This document shows, piece by piece, positions 57,200-64,000 of a stretch of DNA of 64,000 bases (positions are counted from its first letter, which is position 1; the number at the start of each line of letters is the position of its first letter). The notes beneath the pieces are model-generated. The model was not told the origin of the DNA and did not search any database. It saw only the letters and a program-made list of their open reading frames with translations. This stretch comes from Litoreibacter ponti (GTDB lineage Bacteria; Pseudomonadota; Alphaproteobacteria; Rhodobacterales; Rhodobacteraceae), in NCBI RefSeq assembly GCF_003054285.1, contig NZ_QBKS01000001.1:1488001-1552000 (forward strand), written 5' to 3'. The position numbers and the translations under genes are program-made.

Positions 57200-59602
57200 A
57201 TGCGCGACCTTCCCGACCCCATCCAGAATTGGTTTACCTCCCGCGGGTGGGAGGTGCATCCGCACCAGCGCGACATGCTGGCGGCCTCCGATGAGCCGAC
57301 GACCCTACTGATCGCGCCCACCGGCGGCGGCAAGACCATGGCGGGCTTTTTGCCGACCCTGGCCGAGCTGTACGAAGCGCCACGCGGCGGATTGCACACG
57401 CTCTACATCTCGCCCCTGAAGGCGCTCGCCGCCGACATCAAGCGCAACTTGCGCACACCGGTCGATGAGATCGGTCTCGATATCCGGATCGAGGACCGCA
57501 CGGGCGACACCAGCTACACACAGAAACGCCGCCAACGCGCCGATCCACCGCATATCCTACTGACCACGCCGGAAAGCTTGGCGCTGCTTCTCAGCTACGA
57601 AGACGCCCCGCGCATTTTCGACGGACTTCAGCGCGTGGTCATTGACGAAATTCACGCATTGGCCGAAAGCAAACGCGGCGACCAACTGATGCTGGCCCTG
57701 TCCCGCCTGCAGAGCCTCGCCCCCGGCCTGCGGCGCGTTGGCCTGTCCGCGACGGTCGAGGACCCGCAGGCGATCGCCAATTTCATGGCACATCACCCTA
57801 ACAGCCCGGTGATCCTGCAGGCCGATCCGGGCTCCGACCCCGACATCTCGATGCTGGAAACGCAGGAGGCTCCACCGTGGGCTGGCGGCGGCGGACGCTA
57901 CGCGATCCCTGCGATCCTGGAAGAGGTCAAGCAACACAACACGACGCTGATCTTCCACAACACCCGGGCTCAGGCAGAGATCTTCTTTCATCATCTGTGG
58001 CTCGCCAACGACCAGCAGCTCCCGATCGGAATCCACCACGGCTCCCTCGCCCGCGCGCAGCGCGAGAAGGTCGAGCAGGCGATGGTCGCGGGCGAGCTGA
58101 AAGCCATCGTGTGCACCGGCAGTCTCGATCTTGGCATTGATTGGGGGGATGTCGATCTCGTCATTCAGGTCGGAGCGCCAAAGAATGTGAAGCGACTGGT
58201 GCAGCGGATCGGCCGCGCAAACCACCGCTACAATGCCCCCTCCAAGGCCTTGCTGGTCCCGGCCAACCGGTTCGAAATCGTCGAATGCAAGGCCGCTCTC
58301 GATGCAGTTAAAGAGCACGACCTTGACGGCGACCCGCGTGCCCGGGGCCCGCGCGATGTACTATGTCAGCACATCTTGATCCGCGCCGCCTCCGGTCCCT
58401 TTCAGGCCGCTGATCTTTACCAAGAAGTGATCTCCGCCGGACCTTATACAGGGTTAACGCGTGCCGAGTTCGACCGCTGTCTCGATTTCTGCGCCACCGG
58501 CGGCTACGCCCTGCGCGCCTATGATCGCTACCAGAGGATTGTTGAAAGAGGCGGAAAGTGGCAGCTGCGCGATCCACGTGCGGCCACTCAGATTCGCATG
58601 AATGTCGGCACGATTATCGACTATGAAACGCTGAAGGTCCGCCTCAAGAACCGCCGTGGCGGCACGCCTTTGGGCGAGGTCGAGGAAGGCTTCGCATCCA
58701 CCCTTACCCCCGGCGACACGTTCCTGATCGGCGGCCAGGTGGTTCGGTACGAAGGGCTGAACGAGATGACCGTGGAGGTCACGCGCCGCGCCTCGGATCA
58801 GCCGAAAGTCGCCACGTTCAACGGAACGAAATTCGCCAATTCCACGCAGCTGTCAGAGCGCATCTTGCGGATTTTTCAGCAAGACAGTTGGCCTGATCTG
58901 CCAACGCACACCGCCGACTGGCTCGCCCTGCAACGAGAACGCTCGCGTCTGCCCGAACCCGGTCGACTTCTAATCGAAAGCTTCCCGCAAGACGGGCGCT
59001 GCTACACCTGCGTCTACGGATTTGCCGGGCGCAACGCGATGCAAACGCTCGGCCTATTGCTAACACAACGCATGGAAGAGCAATCCCTTGATCCGCTTGG
59101 GTTTTTGTCTACCGACTATGCCACAATGATCTGGGGACTGAGTGAGGTCGAAGATCCAGAGCCGCTCTTCGCTCTCGATGGGCTGCGCGCCGGGCTCGAA
59201 AGCTGGCTTGCAGGCAACGCCGTGATGAAGCGAACCTTTCGCGCCTCCGCCATCATCGGCGGGCTAATCGACCGGATGACAACGGGCAAGCGCAAGTCGG
59301 GCAAGCAAGCCACGTTTTCCTCCGACATTCTCTACGACACGCTGCGCAAGTATGACCCCGACCATCTGATGCTCGACATCACCCGCGAGGAGGCCATGAA
59401 GGGCCTGATCGATTTTGGCCGGATCGAGGACATGGTCGCCCGCACCCAAGGCAACATCGACCACCTGAGCCTGCCCCGGGTCACCCCGTTGGCCGCGCCG
59501 TTATTTCTGGAAATGGGCCGCGTTCCGGTCAAGGGCGCGGCCGAGCAACGCCTGATGAACGAAGCCGCAGAGGCGCTGATGGCGGAAGCGGGTCTCGCAT
59601 GA
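57200..59602 (+). CDS. Ligase-associated DEXH-box helicase (Lhr-like)
   Basis: 800 residues, superfamily 2 helicase. Motif I is APTGGGKTMAGFLP near residue 35, motif II is DEIHAL, motif III LSATV, motif VI VQRIGRANHRY. The C-terminal Lhr-type domain has GTIIDYETLKVRLKNRRGG and a late VTPLAAPLFLEMGRVPVKG. Members of this group are normally encoded with an ATP-dependent DNA ligase, an exonuclease and PdeM; here only PdeM follows (ATGA overlap). It probably unwinds damaged DNA or RNA-DNA hybrids. Confidence 0.9.
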   Translation: MRDLPDPIQNWFTSRGWEVHPHQRDMLAASDEPTTLLIAPTGGGKTMAGFLPTLAELYEAPRGGLHTLYISPLKALAADIKRNLRTPVDEIGLDIRIEDRTGDTSYTQKRRQRADPPHILLTTPESLALLLSYEDAPRIFDGLQRVVIDEIHALAESKRGDQLMLALSRLQSLAPGLRRVGLSATVEDPQAIANFMAHHPNSPVILQADPGSDPDISMLETQEAPPWAGGGGRYAIPAILEEVKQHNTTLIFHNTRAQAEIFFHHLWLANDQQLPIGIHHGSLARAQREKVEQAMVAGELKAIVCTGSLDLGIDWGDVDLVIQVGAPKNVKRLVQRIGRANHRYNAPSKALLVPANRFEIVECKAALDAVKEHDLDGDPRARGPRDVLCQHILIRAASGPFQAADLYQEVISAGPYTGLTRAEFDRCLDFCATGGYALRAYDRYQRIVERGGKWQLRDPRAATQIRMNVGTIIDYETLKVRLKNRRGGTPLGEVEEGFASTLTPGDTFLIGGQVVRYEGLNEMTVEVTRRASDQPKVATFNGTKFANSTQLSERILRIFQQDSWPDLPTHTADWLALQRERSRLPEPGRLLIESFPQDGRCYTCVYGFAGRNAMQTLGLLLTQRMEEQSLDPLGFLSTDYATMIWGLSEVEDPEPLFALDGLRAGLESWLAGNAVMKRTFRASAIIGGLIDRMTTGKRKSGKQATFSSDILYDTLRKYDPDHLMLDITREEAMKGLIDFGRIEDMVARTQGNIDHLSLPRVTPLAAPLFLEMGRVPVKGAAEQRLMNEAAEALMAEAGLA

Positions 59603-60261
59603 AGCGCGCGTTCCGCTTCAACACATGCGAGCTCGAAGCCTTCGGATCCGGCGCATTGTACTGGCCAGACGAGCAATTACTCGTCGTATCAGACCTGCAT
59701 CTTGGTAAATCCGAGCGCGTCGCGCGACGGTCCGGCCAGATGCTGCCCCCTTACGAGACCATCGACACGTTAACCAGACTGGAAGCCGCCCTGGATGCTT
59801 CGCAAGCGGCTCAGGTCATTTGCCTTGGCGACAGCTTTGATGACTTGGATGCCGGCGCCGCGCTCGCGCCGGAGCTCTTGGACTGGATCACCCGTCTCAT
59901 CGCCGGACGATCCTGGACTTGGATTGAGGGCAATCATGATCCGGGCCCACTGGAGATCGGCGGCACTCACCGCGCGGAGATGCGAGTGGGTCCGCTCACC
60001 TTTCGGCACATCGCGCAAGCAACCGCCCATGCCGAGGTCTCAGGCCACTACCACCCGAAGGCAAGTTTGAACGCGAAGGGTCGCGTGGTGACGCGGCCGT
60101 GCTTTCTTTACGATGACGCGCGTTTGGTGCTGCCCGCGTTTGGAACCTTTACCGGCGGACTGCGCAGCACGAGTGAAACGCTCACCGGTCTGATGGCCCC
60201 GTCGGCCCGCGCGATCCTCACCGGCGAGAGCCCCGTCGAAATCCCGATGCCTAAGCGGTAA
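59599..60261 (+). CDS. pdeM: Ligase-associated endonuclease PdeM
   Basis: 220 residues, calcineurin-like metallophosphoesterase with all metal motifs: VVSDLHLGKSERVARRSG, CLGDSFDD, WIEGNHDPG and SGHYHPKA. PdeM is the nuclease part of the helicase/ligase repair set. It overlaps the helicase by 4 bases and the convergent folD by 11 bases. Confidence 0.9.
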   Translation: MKRAFRFNTCELEAFGSGALYWPDEQLLVVSDLHLGKSERVARRSGQMLPPYETIDTLTRLEAALDASQAAQVICLGDSFDDLDAGAALAPELLDWITRLIAGRSWTWIEGNHDPGPLEIGGTHRAEMRVGPLTFRHIAQATAHAEVSGHYHPKASLNAKGRVVTRPCFLYDDARLVLPAFGTFTGGLRSTSETLTGLMAPSARAILTGESPVEIPMPKR

Positions 60262-61141
60262 GCCCTTCGGGCTCTTTCAACCCATTGGCGCGGCAGCATG
60301 CGGTCAACGTATTCGCCAAAAGACAGGCAATCGTCATCGGACCAACCCCACCGGGCACCGGCGTGATCGCGCCGGCCACCTCTGCGCAGGAGGCATAGTC
60401 CACATCACCCACCAGCTTCGTCTTCTCGCCATTCGGCACCCGGTTGATGCCGACGTCGATGACCGTCGCGCCCGGCTTGATCCAGTCGCCCGGCACCATC
60501 TCCGGACGGCCCACGGCGGCGACAACAATATCCGCGCGTCGCACGACGTCCGGCAAATCCTTGGTGCGCGAATGCGCGATCGTCACGGTGCAGCTGTCGC
60601 CCAAAAGCAGCTGCGCCATCGGCTTGCCCACGATATTCGAGCGCCCAATCACAACCGCATCCATGCCCGACAGTGAACCATGATGGTCGCGCAGCATCAT
60701 CAGGCAGCCAAGCGGCGTGCACGGCACCATCGACTTTTGCCCGGTTCCCAGCAGCCCGACATTGGAGATATGAAATCCATCCACATCCTTGGCCGGGTCA
60801 ATTGAGTTGATCACCAGATCTTCATTGAGATGCCCCGGCAGCGGCAATTGCACGAGAATGCCGTGGATCGTCGGATCCGCATTCAGATCAGCAATAACCG
60901 CCAGCAAGTCGGCCTCGGACGTGTCCGCCTCCAGCCGATGCTCGACCGACTTCATACCGACCTCGACCGTCATTTTACCCTTGGAGCGGACATAAACTTG
61001 GCTCGCCGGGTCCTCGCCCACAAGCACCACGGCCAAACCGGGCGTCAGGTCATTTTCTTCTTTCAGCCGCGCCACATGCTCCGCCACGTGGCCGCGCACT
61101 TTCGCGGCAAAGGCTTTTCCATCAATCACTTGTGCGCTCAT
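60251..61141 (-). CDS. folD: Methylene-THF dehydrogenase/cyclohydrolase FolD
   Basis: 296 residues, the usual FolD length. The conserved catalytic region VGEDPASQVYVRSKGKMTVE holds the Lys, followed by QLPLPGHLN, and the NADP site VIGRSNIVGKPMAQLLL and GGVGPMTIACLL close the protein. It interconverts methylene-, methenyl- and formyl-tetrahydrofolate. It lies 72 bases downstream of fhs in the same direction, so the two probably form a one-carbon operon. Confidence 0.96.
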   Translation of the reverse strand: MSAQVIDGKAFAAKVRGHVAEHVARLKEENDLTPGLAVVLVGEDPASQVYVRSKGKMTVEVGMKSVEHRLEADTSEADLLAVIADLNADPTIHGILVQLPLPGHLNEDLVINSIDPAKDVDGFHISNVGLLGTGQKSMVPCTPLGCLMMLRDHHGSLSGMDAVVIGRSNIVGKPMAQLLLGDSCTVTIAHSRTKDLPDVVRRADIVVAAVGRPEMVPGDWIKPGATVIDVGINRVPNGEKTKLVGDVDYASCAEVAGAITPVPGGVGPMTIACLLANTLTACCRANGLKEPEGLTA

Positions 61142-61213
61142 CGGGCACCTTTCCTTCGTGGGATGGCGGGTGGGGCGTCGGCGCAGCCGCGCGTCACCCC
61201 AGCCATTCCAAAC

Positions 61214-62890
61214 TTAAAACAGACCTTCGATTTGACCGGCATCATTGAGCATGATCGCCTCAGCCGACGGCACCCGTGGCAGGCCCGGCATGGTCATGAT
61301 CTCGCCGCAGACCACGACGACGAAGCCGGCGCCCGCCGACAAGCGCACTTCACGGATCGGCAGCGAATGACCCACCGGCGCGCCACGCAGGTTCGGGTCG
61401 GTCGAGAAGGAATACTGAGTCTTCGCCATACACACGGGCAGATGCGCATAGCCCGCCTCTTCCCATTGGCGCAGCTGATCGCGGATTTTCTTGTCCGCCA
61501 ATACCTCGTCGGCGCGATAGATACGCTTGGCGACGGTCTCGATCTTTTCCATCAGGCTCAGCTCGTCCCCATAAAGCGGCGCGAAGTTGGACACGCCGCT
61601 GTCGGCGATCTCTGCCACACGCGTCGCCAGTTCTTGCACACCGGCAGAGCCATCGGCCCAGTGCTTGCACAAGATTGCCTCGGATTCCTGGCTTTCGACA
61701 TAGGCTTTCACCGCGGCGACTTCCGCCTCCGTGTCACCTGCAAAGTGGTTAATGCCCACGACCACCGGGACGCCAAAGCTTTTGACGTTCTCGATATGAC
61801 GGCCAAGGTTGGCGCAGCCTGCCTTTACAGCGTCAACATTTTCGGCCCCAAGGTCCGCCTTTGCGACGCCGCCGTTCATCTTCATCGCTCGCACGGTCGC
61901 CACGAGCACCACGCAATCAGGCGCGAGCCCCGCCTTGCGGCACTTGATGTTCATGAATTTCTCAGCGCCCAGATCGGCGCCAAAGCCCGCCTCGGTCACA
62001 ACGTAATCGGCCAGCTTCAACGCTGTCGTCGTCGCCACAACCGAGTTGCAGCCATGCGCAATATTGGCGAACGGGCCGCCATGCACGAAGGCCGGGTTAT
62101 TCTCCAGCGTCTGCACGAGGTTCGGCTGCATCGCCTGCTGCAACAGCACGGTCATTGCGCCATCCGCCTTGATATCGCGGCAATAAATCGGCGAGCGATC
62201 CCGGCGATACGCCACTATGATGTCGCCCAAACGCTGCTGCAGATCGTCCAGGTCGGTGGCTAGGCACAGGATTGCCATCACCTCGGACGCCACCGTGATG
62301 TCGAACCCGGTCTGGCGCGGGAAACCATTGGCCACACCGCCCAGCGAGGTCACGGTGTCGCGCAGCGCACGGTCATTCATGTCCATGACGCGCTTCCAGG
62401 TCACACGGCGCTCGTCAATCTCCAGCTCATTGCCCCAATAAATGTGGTTGTCGATCATCGCCGACAGCAGGTTGTGGGCGCTGGTGATCGCGTGGAAATC
62501 GCCCGTGAAGTGCAGGTTCATCTCTTCCATCGGAACGACCTGCGCGTAGCCGCCGCCGGCGGCCCCGCCTTTCATCCCGAAACATGGACCAAGCGAGGCC
62601 TCGCGGATACAGATCGCGGCCTTCTTGCCGATCGAGTTCAGGCCATCACCAAGCCCCACGGTCGTCGTCGTTTTGCCTTCACCCGCAGGCGTCGGGTTGA
62701 TCGCCGTCACAAGGATCAGCTTGCCGTTGGGCTTGTCTTTTTGCGCCGCGATGAACTCGGCCGAGACCTTCGCCTTGTCGTGGCCAAAGGGCAGCAGGTC
62801 CGCCTCGGGAATGCCCAACTTCGCGCCGATCTCTTGTATGGGGCGTTTTTTTGCCTCGCGGGCAATCTCGATATCGGTCTTAAAGCTCAT
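61214..62890 (-). CDS. fhs: Formate-tetrahydrofolate ligase Fhs
   Basis: 558 residues, the standard length. The ATP-binding P-loop is NPTPAGEGKTTTTVGLGDGL near residue 65, preceded by KLILVTAI. Conserved RREASLGPCFGMKGGAAGGG-type segments follow (here IREASLGPCFGMKGGAAGGG). It makes 10-formyl-THF from formate; with FolD it links formate or C1 units (for example from DMSP or methylated amines in marine bacteria) to biosynthesis and NADPH. Confidence 0.96.
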   Translation of the reverse strand: MSFKTDIEIAREAKKRPIQEIGAKLGIPEADLLPFGHDKAKVSAEFIAAQKDKPNGKLILVTAINPTPAGEGKTTTTVGLGDGLNSIGKKAAICIREASLGPCFGMKGGAAGGGYAQVVPMEEMNLHFTGDFHAITSAHNLLSAMIDNHIYWGNELEIDERRVTWKRVMDMNDRALRDTVTSLGGVANGFPRQTGFDITVASEVMAILCLATDLDDLQQRLGDIIVAYRRDRSPIYCRDIKADGAMTVLLQQAMQPNLVQTLENNPAFVHGGPFANIAHGCNSVVATTTALKLADYVVTEAGFGADLGAEKFMNIKCRKAGLAPDCVVLVATVRAMKMNGGVAKADLGAENVDAVKAGCANLGRHIENVKSFGVPVVVGINHFAGDTEAEVAAVKAYVESQESEAILCKHWADGSAGVQELATRVAEIADSGVSNFAPLYGDELSLMEKIETVAKRIYRADEVLADKKIRDQLRQWEEAGYAHLPVCMAKTQYSFSTDPNLRGAPVGHSLPIREVRLSAGAGFVVVVCGEIMTMPGLPRVPSAEAIMLNDAGQIEGLF

Positions 62891-63048
62891 GGTCGCAGTC
62901 TCCCTGACGCCCGCGCAGCGGCGGCCTATGGTGGTATACCTTCGCCTATAGAGAGCTTTGCCGCCTGCGCTGCCCGCATTTGCGACATTTCCAGCCGCGG
63001 AATCGGCGCGTTGGCACCCGGCGTTTCACATGGGAAACAGCCGCTCAT
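62891..63048. other. Intergenic region upstream of fhs
   Basis: 158 bases with no gene. It should hold the fhs promoter. No clear operator or riboswitch seen. Confidence 0.5.
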
Positions 63049-64000
63049 CTAAAGCGACAACTCGAAGCCCGTCTCCGCCACCGTGACCCCGTTGACCTGA
63101 ACCGACAGTTTTTGCGCGCCGGGATAATCCGCGCGGGTGGTCACTTTGCGGTACGGGTGTCTTTTGGTGATCTGCGTCTGCTCCCCAGCCTTCACCGTCA
63201 GCTCGGTCCATTTGAAAACCTTGGGGCTGAGTTGGCCGTTTTTCCTCAGAAAATGCAGAACGTAGTCGATGAGCAGAGATTGTTCCGTCTCCGCCGTGAA
63301 CGAGAATTCGATTTCCATCGCCTCGCCCAGCTTGACCTGATCGGGCGCTTGCAATGCGACGTCACTCAGCTGTGGCGTGGTGTAGCCGAAAGCCGCCAAA
63401 GCCCCCGGGTGCCCCTGCTTGATCAGGGTTCGGCAGGCGTGTTTGACCAGACGTGACCGCGGCCTTGTTGCGCCTTGTATCCAGTCCTGCGCCAGCTCTG
63501 CGACCAAGTCGGGCTGGTTTTTGGCGATATCGTTGAGGTTATTTGCGACAGAGCGGCGGACGTATTCCTCGGGGTCATCGCGCAATTTGGTCAGCAACGG
63601 GATCAAGGGTGCTGGGTTTTCCACAAATTGATGCAGCTTGATGCCCCATGGCAAGAGCGGGCGCGAGCCTTCGGACGCTAGGCGGCGCAGGTGCACGTTA
63701 TCCGCAGTGGCCCAGGCGTGCGCGTGCTCCAGCGTCAGGTCCGGGTGGTCGCGGAAGAACGGCCGCACGGCGAACTCCGCAGTGAATCGCTTCGTCATTT
63801 CGGCCAAGGCGGCGAGGCTTTCGCGTGGCGTGCCGATCCCGTTTCGCACAATCACGCGCGCCATCGGCTCAACCGCCCAACCGGCAATGCCGGTCTCATC
63901 CATCGCAAGTTGGTCTATCGGGCGCTCCGTCTCCGGGTGAAGCGCTGCGATCATCGCCGTCCGCTTCAGTGCCGGATCATCCGGAAAGGCCGCGTCTATC
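63049..64000 (-). CDS. DNA alkylation repair protein (AlkD-like), N-terminus outside the window
   Basis: The minus-strand frame stays open to the right edge, and the residues before the ATG at 63954 (FPDDPALKRTAM) continue the same protein, so the start lies beyond base 64000. About 317 residues are visible. HEAT-like repeats include FFRDHPDLTLEHAHAWATAD, VENPAPLIPLLTKLRDDPEE and RRSVANNLNDIAKNQPDLVA, which is typical of the AlkC/AlkD-like family. A C-terminal beta domain (LGEAMEIEFSFTAETEQSLL) is characteristic of the longer AlkC-type members. It removes alkylated bases by glycosylase action. Confidence 0.85.
   Translation of the reverse strand, partial: IDAAFPDDPALKRTAMIAALHPETERPIDQLAMDETGIAGWAVEPMARVIVRNGIGTPRESLAALAEMTKRFTAEFAVRPFFRDHPDLTLEHAHAWATADNVHLRRLASEGSRPLLPWGIKLHQFVENPAPLIPLLTKLRDDPEEYVRRSVANNLNDIAKNQPDLVAELAQDWIQGATRPRSRLVKHACRTLIKQGHPGALAAFGYTTPQLSDVALQAPDQVKLGEAMEIEFSFTAETEQSLLIDYVLHFLRKNGQLSPKVFKWTELTVKAGEQTQITKRHPYRKVTTRADYPGAQKLSVQVNGVTVAETGFELSL

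Overview
The window reads as chromosome from a Rhodobacterales (Roseobacter-group) alphaproteobacterium. The evidence is the FnrL-hemN-ccoNOQP-ccoGHIS block, a Rhodobacteraceae-style tad/flp locus, IorAB-type molybdenum hydroxylase genes, DUF3572 and DUF983 proteins, and generally high-GC coding sequence. All identities come from reading motifs and recalling families; no search was run.

Region 1 (1-16.83 kb) is an integrated accessory element. It carries a type 1 BREX phage-defence operon in canonical order: brxA (cut by the window edge), brxB, brxC, pglX, pglZ and a BrxL-like AAA+ gene. Two features are unusual. pglX is split into two overlapping frames, and the BrxL-like protein ends in a domain resembling the C-terminal domain of the eukaryotic ESCRT-III partner MITD1 instead of a Lon-like domain. 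A small unknown gene, a HipBA toxin-antitoxin pair with three evenly spaced operators, and a helix-turn-helix (replication-initiator-like) gene with iteron-like repeats inside it follow. The right boundary is a 3' fragment of a tRNA-Cys gene with no 5' half, as expected for an attachment site. The matching intact tRNA-Cys and an integrase should lie left of the window.

Region 2 (17.2-32 kb) is core metabolism. It holds an IorAB-like oxidoreductase, a MarR regulator divergent from a DJ-1/PfpI protein, and a micro-oxic respiration cluster: hemN and fnrL divergent around one FNR box, then ccoNOQP, a GFA-family gene and ccoGHIS, with FNR boxes before ccoN and ccoG. The ccoNOQP operon is flanked by two ~95-bp arrays of four back-to-back palindromes. 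The arrays match each other unit by unit in inverted orientation, and this is the most unusual non-coding structure here.

Region 3 (32-42.6 kb) holds a GGEEF protein with a degenerate receiver, an ECF sigma/anti-sigma set with Spy-like and EF-hand proteins, DUF983 and NUDIX genes, a cluster resembling decaprenyl-phosphoryl-arabinose synthesis (flippase-like, DprE1-like, DprE2-like, HAD-UbiA), and a lytic transglycosylase.

Region 4 (42.9-57.2 kb) is a Tad/Flp pilus locus: three Flp pilins, cpaB, cpaC, an OmpA lipoprotein, cpaE, cpaF, tadB, tadC, two TPR lipoproteins and a prepilin peptidase, followed by a polytopic membrane protein and an AAA ATPase.

Region 5 (57.2-64 kb) has a ligase-associated DEXH helicase with PdeM nuclease, the one-carbon genes folD and fhs, and a DNA alkylation repair gene cut by the right edge.
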